Origin: DASVEE01 sp036380735
GTDB lineage: Bacteria; Acidobacteriota; Thermoanaerobaculia; Gp7-AA8
Direction of reading: 5' to 3'
NCBI GenBank assembly: GCA_036380735.1
Contig: DASVEE010000071.1
Location: 1 to 64,000, forward strand
DNA length: 64,000 nt
In this document: positions 33,572 to 41,715 of the stretch, piece by piece
How positions within the stretch are numbered: position 1 is the first letter of the stretch
How the letters are laid out: every line of letters begins with the position of its first letter
Made by a program: the position numbers and the translations under genes
The notes under the pieces: generated by a model
Told to the model about the DNA's origin: nothing
Seen by the model: the letters and a program-made list of their open reading frames with translations, nothing else
The model's database searches: none

Positions 33572-35032
33572 TCAGCCCATCTCGACGTTGCGGAAACGTG
33601 CGGCGGGTGCGCCGTGCGCCACCCGCATCGTCTGCATCGGATCGCCCTTGCCGCAGTTGGGGAGACCCCAGATCTGCCACGAGCTGGCGTCGGCGATGGC
33701 GTCGCACGAGCGCCAGAAGTCGGGCGTCGTGCCGGTGTAGAGCGGATTCTTGAGCAGGCGGCCGAGCTTTCCGTTCTCGATCTCGTACGCGACTTCGCAG
33801 CCGAACTGGAAGTTGAGGCGGAGGTCGTCGATGGACCATGACTTGTTGGTCTCGACGAAGATGCCGCGCTTCGTGTCGGCGATGAGCTGGTCGAGCGGCA
33901 CGTCGCCCGGCTCGAGGTTGATGTTCGTCATACGGATGATGGGGATGCGCGCGGCGGATTCGGCGCGGACCGTGCCGTTGGAGGCGCGGCCGATGAACGG
34001 CGCGGTGTCGCGGCCGGTGAGGTAGCCGGTGAAGAGCCCGTTCTCGACGAGGTGAAAGCGCTGCGCGGGGACGCCGTCGTCGTCGAAGCCGAACGAGCCC
34101 AAGGCGCCGGGGATGGTGGCGTCGGCGACGATGTTGACGAGGTCGGAGCCGTAGCGGAAATTGCCGAGCATGTCCGGCTGGAGGAACGAGCCGCCGGCGA
34201 GCGAGATCTCGGAGCCCATCGCGCGATCGAGCTCCGTGGGATGGCCGCACGATTCGTGGACCTGCAACGCGAGTTGCGCGCTGCCGACGATGAGGTCGAA
34301 GCGCCCAACCGGTGCCTTCGGCGCTTTCAGCAGCGCGAGCGCTTCGTCGCGCACGACGAGCGCCTTCCCCGCGAGGTCGAGTCGCTCGATGAACTCCCAC
34401 CCCTCGGCCTGGAAGTCGCCGCCGAACGGATTGGGGTACGCGCGGCGCTGGAACTCGTCGCCGTCGATGGCCACGGCCTCGATGCCGCCGCCCATCTGCG
34501 TGGTGGTCTGCTCGATGAAGCTGCCGGCGGTCGACGCGAACACCTTCTCCTGCCGATAGCAGGAGATCTCGCCCGCGACCTGATGGATCCGCGCATCGCC
34601 GCGCATCGGCTCGAGCGCGTTCTGAAGGTGGTGGATCTTCTTCTCGATGGGGATGGACCAGGGGTCGATCTGGTACGGCGACTCCCACCGAGCCACGTGC
34701 GGCTCGACGTCGCTGAGGACGATCGTCTGCGTCGACGCGATGTGGCTTGCCGCGGCGACCTCCAGGGCGCGCTTTGCCGCCCGGCGCAGCGCTTCTTCGG
34801 TGACGTCGCTGGTCGCAGCGAATCCCCACCCATTCCCGACGAGCACGCGCACGCCGAAAGCTTTGTCGATGGTGGAGGAAAGGAGGTCGATCTCCCCGTT
34901 GCGCACCTTCACGTGCTGCAGGTGGGTGGCGGTGTACCGGATGTCGGCATAACGCGCCCGGCCGGCCAGGGAAGAGAGGACCGCTTCGAAGAGGGCGCGC
35001 AAGCGCGGCGGATTATATGTGGGGTGGTACAC
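33572..35032 (-). CDS. tldD: TldD metalloprotease
   Basis: 486 aa if begun at GTG 35032. The zinc motif HESCGHPTE lies at residues 259-264 of that reading, the catalytic hallmark of TldD. Other landmarks are VRVLVGNGWGFAATSD and SWSIDDLRLNFQFGCEVAYEIENGKLG. The start is uncertain: a perfect TATAAT (minus strand 35017-35012) lies 9 nt before an in-frame TTG at 35002, which would give a leaderless start. Operon with the TldE-like gene. Confidence 0.93.
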   Translation of the reverse strand: MYHPTYNPPRLRALFEAVLSSLAGRARYADIRYTATHLQHVKVRNGEIDLLSSTIDKAFGVRVLVGNGWGFAATSDVTEEALRRAAKRALEVAAASHIASTQTIVLSDVEPHVARWESPYQIDPWSIPIEKKIHHLQNALEPMRGDARIHQVAGEISCYRQEKVFASTAGSFIEQTTTQMGGGIEAVAIDGDEFQRRAYPNPFGGDFQAEGWEFIERLDLAGKALVVRDEALALLKAPKAPVGRFDLIVGSAQLALQVHESCGHPTELDRAMGSEISLAGGSFLQPDMLGNFRYGSDLVNIVADATIPGALGSFGFDDDGVPAQRFHLVENGLFTGYLTGRDTAPFIGRASNGTVRAESAARIPIIRMTNINLEPGDVPLDQLIADTKRGIFVETNKSWSIDDLRLNFQFGCEVAYEIENGKLGRLLKNPLYTGTTPDFWRSCDAIADASSWQIWGLPNCGKGDPMQTMRVAHGAPAARFRNVEMG

Positions 35033-35033
35033 G

Positions 35034-35167
35034 GGAACGATGAGACGAATGGGACGGATAGGACCTATAGGACGAATGTGACCCCCACCCACCCGAGAAG
35101 CGGCAGGTTCCGCAGGCCCATTGGTCCTGTCCGTCCTATAGGTCCTATTCGTCCTATCGGTTCTGTC
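35034..35167. repeat. ATAGGACNN inverted pair with conserved spacer
   Basis: Forward units 35034-35081 and inverted units 35118-35167 flank a spacer (CCACCCACCCG...GCAGGTTCCGCAGGCCCAT) closely similar to that at 17191-17230. The right arm contains the TAG stop of the 143-aa membrane protein gene. Confidence 0.85.
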
Positions 35168-35585
35168 CTGCAGCAGGCCAACCAGCGCCGAGATCGCGCC
35201 GGAACCAGGGCCACGCATCCTTGAGGTACAGCGCGAACGGGATCCACCAGATGAAATCGTTGGTCACGCAGAGCACCGCCGCTCGCAGCGGCCAGGTCCC
35301 GGAGACCAGCAGCGGAATCAACCCGACTGGGCCGAGCACCTTCCCCAGCAGTCCCACCGCGGCGATCAGCCAGCCGCGCTCCGGCGCCAGCGCCACCGAC
35401 CAGTAGAGGATGCCGTACACGCCCACGACCATGCCGAGGCAGGCGAAGATCTCGGGGTAGTTGCCGAGGGGCATCCCGGCGAAGCGGAAGAGCCATTGCG
35501 GGTCGAGGATGGTGAAGGCTCCCCAGGCCAGGTTGTAGATCCCTGCCGCGAGAAAGATGCGACGGTGAAACGTGCGGCGCTGCAT
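35154..35585 (-). CDS. Four-helix membrane protein of unknown function
   Basis: 143 aa, helices near residues 9-26, 45-62, 70-92 and 100-120 (IYNLAWGAFTILDP; YPEIFACLGMVVGVYGILYW; LIAAVGLLGKVLGPVGLI; AVLCVTNDFIWWIPFALYL). A conserved-type small integral membrane protein of no known role. Its last codons and TAG stop lie in an ATAGGAC unit. Confidence 0.8.
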   Translation of the reverse strand: MQRRTFHRRIFLAAGIYNLAWGAFTILDPQWLFRFAGMPLGNYPEIFACLGMVVGVYGILYWSVALAPERGWLIAAVGLLGKVLGPVGLIPLLVSGTWPLRAAVLCVTNDFIWWIPFALYLKDAWPWFRRDLGAGWPAAGQNR

Positions 35586-35690
35586 CGCTCCATCTTACGG
35601 TGCAGGCGCAGGGTAGGGAATCGGCCGCGGCCGTCACTCCTCCGGTAAGTTCCCGGTTCCCCAATTTGGTGTGTAGGAGGCAGTCAACGG

Positions 35691-36818
35691 ATGGCCCAGT
35701 ACAGCCTGCAGCAGATGACGTTTGTTCTTTCGGTTCTCTCCAACGGTGCAGCGAGCAAAAAAGGGACGGTCTCAGAGCTCGAGCAGATTCTTTCCTCATC
35801 CATCAACGCCGCCCTGACCAGCAGCACGTTCACGCAGTACATCGGCACGGACTGGAGCGTGGTGTGGGGTCCGATCGTGTCGCAGGAGAGCGGTTCGAGC
35901 TACGCCGACAACGCCATGTATGTCGCTCACAGCCCGAGCCAGAACGCGTATGTGGTGGCGATCGCCGGCACGAACTTCCTGTCCAAGTTCGACGTCGAGG
36001 TCGAGGACGCCGACGTGACGCTGGTCGATTACCAGGGGCCGGCCCAGATCGCGACCGGAACGCTCGACGGAATCACGGCGCTCGAGGCGATGAGCGATCC
36101 GAACCAGGGAACGCTGCTGGCGTTCCTCAACGGACTTCCGGACAGCACGCAACTGATCTTCGCCGGCCACAGCCTCGGTGGCGCGCTCGCTCCCGCCCTC
36201 GTCGTCGATCTCATCCTCAAGCAGGGGCTGAAGAACAGCTTCTCCAACGTCATGACCTTCCCGACGGCCGGTCCGACGCCGGGGAACAGCGATTACGCGC
36301 TGCTGTACCAGATCATGTTCTTCTACCAACCGCCGTTCCCGCCGTGGTTCCCGCCGGGACTCGGACAGTTGCGGACGCCGAAAGAGGAGGCCGATGCGTC
36401 GGCTCCGGCGTGGCAGACGTGGAACAAGGTGATCTGGAACAGCCTGGACGTCGTGCCGCACGCCTGGAACCAGCTCGCGGCGATTCCGACGATCTATGGT
36501 GACCAGCTCCCGGCCGACACCTGCATCCAGTCGCTCGTCACCTACGCCACGAACTGCATCCTCGGGTCGAACGTGTTCGCGCAGCTCCCGAACGTGGAGG
36601 TGCCGGGCTTCTTCGTCCTCAACAACGCCGACGGCGGGACCGCGCAGTTCGTGAGCGAAGTCGTGGCCCAGCACATCCCGCAGTACTTTCAGATGATCGT
36701 GCCGGAGTTGGCGGGCGTGCTGCCCAGCCCCGGCAACGACGCGCTGATTGCCGCTTCCCTCTTCGTGAAGGATTTCTGCATCAAGCACCCGAACGGCCAG
36801 TGCCAGAAGACCGAGTAG
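35691..36818 (+). CDS. Lipase class 3-like alpha/beta hydrolase
   Basis: 375 aa. The nucleophile elbow is GHSLGG with S161, preceded by an oxyanion segment AYVVAIAGTNF, as in fungal-type class 3 lipases. A later SLDVVPHAW could give the acid/His region. There is no signal peptide, so it is cytoplasmic or exported by a non-Sec route. A good ribosome site (TAGGAGG) precedes ATG 35691. Substrate unknown. Confidence 0.85.
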   Translation: MAQYSLQQMTFVLSVLSNGAASKKGTVSELEQILSSSINAALTSSTFTQYIGTDWSVVWGPIVSQESGSSYADNAMYVAHSPSQNAYVVAIAGTNFLSKFDVEVEDADVTLVDYQGPAQIATGTLDGITALEAMSDPNQGTLLAFLNGLPDSTQLIFAGHSLGGALAPALVVDLILKQGLKNSFSNVMTFPTAGPTPGNSDYALLYQIMFFYQPPFPPWFPPGLGQLRTPKEEADASAPAWQTWNKVIWNSLDVVPHAWNQLAAIPTIYGDQLPADTCIQSLVTYATNCILGSNVFAQLPNVEVPGFFVLNNADGGTAQFVSEVVAQHIPQYFQMIVPELAGVLPSPGNDALIAASLFVKDFCIKHPNGQCQKTE

Positions 36819-36822
36819 ATGG

Positions 36823-36860
36823 ATAGGACGGATGGGACCTCTAAGTCCCATCCGTCCTAT
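36823..36860. terminator. Perfect hairpin made of ATAGGAC units between convergent genes
   Basis: ATAGGACGGATGGGAC (36823-36838) and its exact complement (36845-36860) form a 16-bp stem with a 6-nt loop, 5 nt past the lipase-like stop. Further inverted units reach 36875. It lies between convergent genes and likely limits read-through both ways. Confidence 0.75.
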
Positions 36861-36880
36861 TTGTCCCATTCGTCGATTCG

Positions 36881-37435
36881 CTACGCCGCGACCACGCTGG
36901 TCGCCGGTGAATCGGTCGGCCCTGCCTTCCGCAGGATGGCCGCGGAGATCAGCGTCACGACCAGCCCGACCGGGAAGACTTCCATGAAGGTGATCCCGAT
37001 GTTGAACAGCGGGTTCTTGTAGAGCCTCATGAACTCGGCCATCTTCTCCTGTTCGGCGGCAATGACGGTCGCGCTGGCGCCGCTCTCGCGGAGCTTGTCG
37101 ATGACGAAGGCGGCGTACCTGTCGCCAAAGTCGGGGATGAAGCCCCAGAAGACGATCTGCCAGGCCACGACATAGAACAGGCTGCAGACGAGGGTGATGA
37201 GGATGCCGACCTTGAACGCACGGCCGAAGGTGATCGTGCCGCCGCTGTGTCTCTCCCGGTAGGTGCGGATGCCGACGAAGACGGCCAGGTAGGCCAGCAC
37301 CATCGAGCTGTAGCCGAGCCACTCCGCGTTGCTGAAGTCGATCGTCCCGTTCATGCAGAGCGGGAGCGTGATGGAGAACATCGCGGCGATGAGGACGCCC
37401 GCGATCAGACCGTATTTGAGGACGACGTTTTTCAT
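36881..37435 (-). CDS. DUF4199 membrane protein
   Basis: 184 aa, four helices with the DUF4199 pattern (KYGLIAGVLIAAMFSI; YSSMVLAYLAVFVGIRTYRE; TFGRAFKVGILITLVCSLFYVVAW; FMEVFPVGLVVTLISAAIL). It is often found beside membrane-anchored LuxR regulators, as here. Function unknown. Confidence 0.9.
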   Translation of the reverse strand: MKNVVLKYGLIAGVLIAAMFSITLPLCMNGTIDFSNAEWLGYSSMVLAYLAVFVGIRTYRERHSGGTITFGRAFKVGILITLVCSLFYVVAWQIVFWGFIPDFGDRYAAFVIDKLRESGASATVIAAEQEKMAEFMRLYKNPLFNIGITFMEVFPVGLVVTLISAAILRKAGPTDSPATSVVAA

Positions 37436-37496
37436 GTGCGTTAGCTCCTTCTTTCTGACCGCAAGCTACCGGTCCGCGCCTCACCTGTCGTCCTAC

Positions 37497-37528
37497 GAAC
37501 GGGTGATTTGCCCCGAAATCACCCGTTC
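37497..37528 (-). terminator. 13-bp hairpin overlapping the LuxR stop codon
   Basis: GAACGGGTGATTT (37497-37509) pairs perfectly with AAATCACCCGTTC (37516-37528) around a 6-nt loop. It covers the last codons of the LuxR gene and precedes DUF4199, so it may attenuate expression between the two genes. Confidence 0.6.
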
Positions 37529-37976
37529 AGGGGATGAGACCGAGCTCTTTTCCTCTCTGGATCGCCTGGACGCGCCGGTTGACGCTCATCTTCTCGAAGA
37601 GGCGGGACGAGTGGGTCTTGATGGTGTTCTCGGAGACGAACAGCTTCTCCCCGATCTCCCGGTTGCTCAGCCCCTGGGCCATGAGGACCAGGACGTCGTG
37701 CTCGCGCTGCGTGATGCCGAGCTCCTTCAGCTTGTCAGGGTTGAGCGTGAACGGCTCAGTCTCGCGGACGCGGACCTCGACCTCTTTCACCACGACTACT
37801 TCCTTCGCCCGGGTCCAGCGGAGGCCGACGTAGACGCCGACGACGGTGAAGATGATGGCCAGCAGTCCGCTGTAAAGCTCGGTGGGGTAGAAACGGACGA
37901 AGTGCTGGTATTCGATGAGCTTCAGCAGCGCGATGAGGACGCCGCCGATCGCCCCATAGAGGAGGACGCGTTTCAA
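37527..37976 (-). CDS. Membrane-tethered LuxR-type transcription factor
   Basis: 149 aa: two N-terminal membrane helices (LYGAIGGVLIALLKLIEY; LYSGLLAIIFTVVGVYVGL), a short charged coil (AKEVVVVKEVEVRVRETE), then a complete LuxR HTH (TQREHDVLVLMAQGLSNREIGEKLFVSENTIKTH). No receiver domain. It probably regulates the adjacent DUF4199 gene from the membrane. Confidence 0.92.
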   Translation of the reverse strand: MKRVLLYGAIGGVLIALLKLIEYQHFVRFYPTELYSGLLAIIFTVVGVYVGLRWTRAKEVVVVKEVEVRVRETEPFTLNPDKLKELGITQREHDVLVLMAQGLSNREIGEKLFVSENTIKTHSSRLFEKMSVNRRVQAIQRGKELGLIP

Positions 37977-38007
37977 GGGAGGGGAAGTTTACGCGGGGCC
38001 CTCAGTA

Positions 38008-38148
38008 ATTCAACATTCACCATTCAGCATTGAACATTCAACATTGGGCCGGGTGACGGGCAGAAGCAGAAGGCGGAAGGCAGAAGGCAGAACGCAGAAC
38101 GCAGAATGTTGAACGCAGAACGCAGAACGCAGAATGTTGAATGGTGAA
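38008..38148. repeat. Mixed short-period arrays of CATTCAACATTGAA and GAACGCA units
   Basis: Left arm AATTCAACATTCACCATTCA... (38007-38045) is inverted at 38104-38150; between them are tandem GCAGAAG and GCAGAAC units. The unit is shared with 7683-7761. Confidence 0.75.
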
Positions 38149-38150
38149 TT

Positions 38151-38178
38151 GGGACCGGCGTGCCATCGCGCCGGTCCC
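38151..38178. terminator. Perfect hairpin between LuxR and ferritin-like genes
   Basis: GGGACCGGCG (38151-38160) and CGCCGGTCCC (38169-38178) form a 10-bp GC stem with an 8-nt loop, 8 nt past the stop of the ferritin-like gene. Likely its terminator, though no T run follows. Confidence 0.65.
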
Positions 38179-38185
38179 GCGTTCC

Positions 38186-38938
38186 TTACGCCACCCCGGC
38201 GTCACTCATCAACATCTCCGTGAGCCAGGTCTTCACCTTCTGGTCGTGTTCCATCTCGGAGGCGTGGGCCTGTTCGAATTCATCCGCCATTTCCTTCTCG
38301 CCGGATTCGCGTGCGAGCTTGGCCAGCAGCTCCCAGCCGGCGGTGTCGGCCAGCTCGGTCGTCAGGATGGCGTTGAGGCACTGCGAGAGCGTCGTGCGGG
38401 GGTCGTTCAGGACCTGCAGGACGCCGAGGGCCTGGACTCCGGCGAGATCGGCGCATGGCGTCTGGACCGTGGGGTCGGCTCCCATGCGCACGAGATGGCG
38501 GCGCACCAGCTCGAAGTGGCGGAGCTCGTCGGCGCGGAGCTCCTCGAGATCCGCCGGCTTCGGGCCGATGCCCGGAGTCCCGGTGCCGACCACCTTCACG
38601 AGCAGCGCGTCGTAGAGGCGGGTGCCGGTGCGCTCGAACGCCAGGCGCTCCCCCATCTTGTCGAGCAGCACCGTCGGCTTGTGGCCCTTGAGTGTCTGCA
38701 TTGCCGTCTGCCCCATCCCCTTCGGCGTCACCGGCGGCGGCATGGAGCCGATCGGCTCGGGTGAGGCCGCGGCGTACGCCCGCCGCAGGTTCAGCAGCTC
38801 ACCGGCCCCCTCCGCCATCACCGGCACTTCCATCGCCGCATCGAGCATGCGCGGCGTGTCGATGGGCGACGTGGCGATGCCGGTGCGGTTCGTCCCCAGG
38901 TCCGTCGGCGCGGAGCCGTTTCTCGTTTCGCGTTCCAT
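38186..38938 (-). CDS. Ferritin-like domain protein (second of a pair)
   Basis: 250 aa. The C-terminal ~170 residues are helical with diiron-type motifs (LEELRADELRHFELVRRHL; ILTTELADTAGWELL; EFEQAHASEMEHDQKV). The first ~75 residues are a low-complexity tail. The start overlaps the stop of the upstream gene by 1 nt (TGATG) with AAAGGAGG ahead. It probably works with its neighbour in iron or peroxide handling (inference). Confidence 0.83.
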   Translation of the reverse strand: MERETRNGSAPTDLGTNRTGIATSPIDTPRMLDAAMEVPVMAEGAGELLNLRRAYAAASPEPIGSMPPPVTPKGMGQTAMQTLKGHKPTVLLDKMGERLAFERTGTRLYDALLVKVVGTGTPGIGPKPADLEELRADELRHFELVRRHLVRMGADPTVQTPCADLAGVQALGVLQVLNDPRTTLSQCLNAILTTELADTAGWELLAKLARESGEKEMADEFEQAHASEMEHDQKVKTWLTEMLMSDAGVA

Positions 38939-40128
38939 CAGGCGCCTCCTTTGGCGGTCTTCGCGGCCAGCTCGGTGACTTCGGTGCCCGGGCGCCACGA
39001 GTAGCCCGCGGCCACGGTCTCGCTCGGCGAGCCCTCGGAATTGAGATGCGTGCGGTAGAGCACCGACGGCGAGTCCTCCGTCTCTTCCTGCACCGGGATG
39101 TACTCCGTGCCGCGCGCGCGCAGGTCGACTTCCTGGTTCAGCACCTTCTTCACGAAGTCGCGGTGGCTGCGGAAGCCGATCGGGTCGGGGAGCGACGCCG
39201 GGAGGATCTCCGCCGCGTCGCGCTTCTCGATGTTCTCGAAGTGCTCGACTGCCACGCGCAGATGGCCCAGCTCGTAGTCGACGAAGCGCTCCCAGATCGC
39301 ACGGATGCGCGGATTCGATTCGCTCTTCGCGCAACTGTAGTAGGCGTAAACCTCGGTCGCCTCGTGCAGCACCCACTTCTCCAGCCACGTCTCGTCAGGG
39401 TCGATGATCGATTCGTATTGCGTGACGTGCTGCTCTTCGATCGAGGCGATTTCGGCGTAGAGCTGCCGCGCGACCGGATCGGAGAAGAGCGGCCCGATGT
39501 TCATGTAGTAGTCGTGGGTCTGATGCTCGCCGGCCATGATCATCGTGGCGTGAAGCTTCGTCAGCGCGTCGGCCGTCTTGCGGTCGTACGGCCGGCGGAG
39601 ATCGTCTTCCGGCGCGCGATGCTCGATGACGGTCGGGCGGCCGGGGATGATGTCGGAGTAGCTCTGCGTGATGTTGTTCGCGTCCTTCCCTTCGAGCCGG
39701 TCGAGGAGCGCGGAGTAGCGGTAGAGGTGGTCGAAGTCCTCGAGCATGCCGAAGCGGTATGTCTGCGCCATGTACTCGTCGGGCTCGTGCTCGGCGACAT
39801 GCGCCGTCACCTCGATGGCCACCTGTTCATACGCGATGGTCGTCTCGAGCGGCGAAAGGTCGGCCGAGAGCAGCCAGTTCACCATGGTGGCCTGATGCTG
39901 TTCGACGCGGCGGACGCGTGCGAGCGCGAGCTGCAGATTGCGGTTCATGCGCGCGGCGGCATGACTGAAGCGTTGCGCTTCCGTCTCCACGCCATTCATG
40001 AGGATGACGCGCACGCGCGTGAACGCGTCGTCGTCGAGTTTGCTGATGGGCGGCGAGACCATTTCCCGCCAGGTGAAGCGCTGCTTGTCGAGCTCGACGC
40101 CGCGCTCGTTACGTAGATCCAATGCCAT
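38938..40128 (-). CDS. Large ferritin-like protein (first of a pair)
   Basis: 396 aa from ATG 40128, with GGGAGGT 6 nt upstream. Repeated helical segments with E/H pairs (YEQVAIEVTAHVAEHEPDEY; MAGEHQTHDYY; EIASIEEQHVTQYE; HEATEVYAYYSC; YELGHLRVAVEHFENIEK) point to a double ferritin-like four-helix bundle. No export signal. The 246-nt upstream gap holds one GGGGTCAGGCTTTTGATG motif at 40238-40255 but no clear promoter. Substrate unknown. Confidence 0.8.
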   Translation of the reverse strand: MALDLRNERGVELDKQRFTWREMVSPPISKLDDDAFTRVRVILMNGVETEAQRFSHAAARMNRNLQLALARVRRVEQHQATMVNWLLSADLSPLETTIAYEQVAIEVTAHVAEHEPDEYMAQTYRFGMLEDFDHLYRYSALLDRLEGKDANNITQSYSDIIPGRPTVIEHRAPEDDLRRPYDRKTADALTKLHATMIMAGEHQTHDYYMNIGPLFSDPVARQLYAEIASIEEQHVTQYESIIDPDETWLEKWVLHEATEVYAYYSCAKSESNPRIRAIWERFVDYELGHLRVAVEHFENIEKRDAAEILPASLPDPIGFRSHRDFVKKVLNQEVDLRARGTEYIPVQEETEDSPSVLYRTHLNSEGSPSETVAAGYSWRPGTEVTELAAKTAKGGA

Positions 40129-40374
40129 TGAAGACCTCCCTAATGAATGGGGAAAGATCTTCACGAGAGGTGCCAGTCTGTTGCGCGAAGTGCAAATGAC
40201 TGAATTCGATTTCTCGTGCAAGGAAAGCCGTCCGAAGGGGTCAGGCTTTTGATGACACCGCGCGTCGGCGTTCTACAGCCTGTGGAGTGTCACCACTGGA
40301 AACGTCCGAATCGCGCTCTTTTTGCAGATCTTTACGGCACGCTCGCGGTCGCCGAGGTAGAGTCCTTCCCGGTC

Positions 40375-41493
40375 ATGAAAAAACGCATGTTTCTGATGCT
40401 CGCGGTCGTCCTCGTCTTCGTCGGCGCGGTCGGCAGTTTCAAGTACTTCCAGATCAAGGCAGCGATGTCGCAGAGTTACCAGCCGCCGCCGGAAGCGGTG
40501 ACGACGGTCGTCGCCCGCGAGGAGCAATGGGCCGGCAGTCTGCGCGCCATCGGCAGCGTGGCCGCCGTGCAGGGCGTGATGGTCAGCGCCGACCTGCCGG
40601 GCCTCGTCGAGCAGATCTCGTTCGACTCGGGCGACCACGTCTCGAAAGGCGACGTCCTCGTTCGCCTCGACACGAAGCAGGAGCGCGCACAACTCGCGGC
40701 GGCCGAGGCGCAGCGTGACCTCGCGCGGCTGGCGCTGCAGCGCAATCAGGGGCTCGCGCAGAAGGGCATCGTCGCGCAGTCGTCGTTCGATCAGGCCGAG
40801 GCGGAGTACAAGTCGGCGGAAGCACGCGCGGGGGAGATCCGCGCGACGATCGAGCGCAAGACCATCCGCGCCCCCTTCTCCGGCGTCCTCGGCATCCGCC
40901 AGGTGAACGTCGGCCAGTACGTCGCCGGCGGCGCGCCCCTCGTCTCCCTGCAGTCGCTGCGGCCGGTGTACGTCAACTTCTCCGTACCGCAACAGGAGCT
41001 CAGCCGCCTCACCCCCGGCAGCAGCATCGAAGTCACCTCCGACGCCCTCACCGCTCCGGAGACGGGAAAGATCGCCGCGTTCGACTCGGTCATCGACGAA
41101 ACGACGCGCAACGTGCGCGTGCAGGCGATCTTCGACAACCGCTCCGGCAAGCTGCGCCCCGGCATGTACGTCGAGGCACGCCGCTCCGAAGGCGGGACGT
41201 CTCCCGTGGTCGTCGTCCCCGCCTCCGCGATCAGCTACGCGCCGTTCGGCGACTCGGTCTTCGTCGTCGAAGAGATGAAAGGACCCGACGGGAGGAGCTA
41301 CCGCGGCGTGCGCCAGCAGTTCGTGAAGCTTTCAGGCTCGCGCGGCGATCAGGTCGGCGTCGTCACCGGCCTCAAAGCCGGCGAGGAAGTCGTCACCTCC
41401 GGTGCCTTCAAGCTGCGCCCCGGCGCGGCCGTCATCGTGAACAACAAGGTGCAGCCCGGCAACAACGCCGCGCCGAAGCCTGAGAACAGCTAA
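40375..41493 (+). CDS. RND efflux periplasmic adaptor (MFP/HlyD family)
   Basis: 372 aa from ATG 40375: membrane anchor (MLAVVLVFVGAVGSF), lipoyl halves (GLVEQISFDSGDHVSKGDVLVRLD; RAPFSGVLGIRQVNVGQYV), a helical hairpin between them, then the beta-barrel and membrane-proximal domains (LRPGMYVEARR...VVVVPASAI). It links the inner-membrane pump encoded next to an outer-membrane channel; no TolC-like gene is present here. Confidence 0.95.
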   Translation: MKKRMFLMLAVVLVFVGAVGSFKYFQIKAAMSQSYQPPPEAVTTVVAREEQWAGSLRAIGSVAAVQGVMVSADLPGLVEQISFDSGDHVSKGDVLVRLDTKQERAQLAAAEAQRDLARLALQRNQGLAQKGIVAQSSFDQAEAEYKSAEARAGEIRATIERKTIRAPFSGVLGIRQVNVGQYVAGGAPLVSLQSLRPVYVNFSVPQQELSRLTPGSSIEVTSDALTAPETGKIAAFDSVIDETTRNVRVQAIFDNRSGKLRPGMYVEARRSEGGTSPVVVVPASAISYAPFGDSVFVVEEMKGPDGRSYRGVRQQFVKLSGSRGDQVGVVTGLKAGEEVVTSGAFKLRPGAAVIVNNKVQPGNNAAPKPENS

Positions 41494-41507
41494 GTCCATG
41501 CGTCGGA

Positions 41508-41705
41508 TCGATCGACGGAGAGAACGACGACCGGGAGGCCTCCGGCGGGCCGGTACGACCGGCGGCGCTTGTTGGCATAGCCTCGGCCGCAGGTTTCGTT
41601 CGAACACGATCGAAGCGGCGCCACCCGGTGTGGGGTTGGCCCACAAGCGCCGCCGGCCGTGCCGGCCCGCCGGAGGCCCCTCGTCGTCACCCTCTCGATC
41701 GATTG
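41508..41705. repeat. Complete palindromic dispersed element, copy B
   Basis: It fills the adaptor-pump gap. Arms 41508-41576 and 41636-41705 are imperfect inverted copies (GGCCTCCGGCGGGCCGG and its complement), around a ~60-nt core that also occurs in copy A at 1-60. Non-autonomous and MITE-like in shape; target duplications cannot be confirmed. It sits within an operon, so the two genes must be transcribed through a strong potential stem-loop. Confidence 0.82.
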
Positions 41706-41715
41706 AGCAAACGCT

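Noticed and set aside
35033..35218. N-terminal extension of TldD (RTDRTNRTYRTDRTN)
   Set aside because: It is translated ATAGGAC repeat and not part of the TldD fold.
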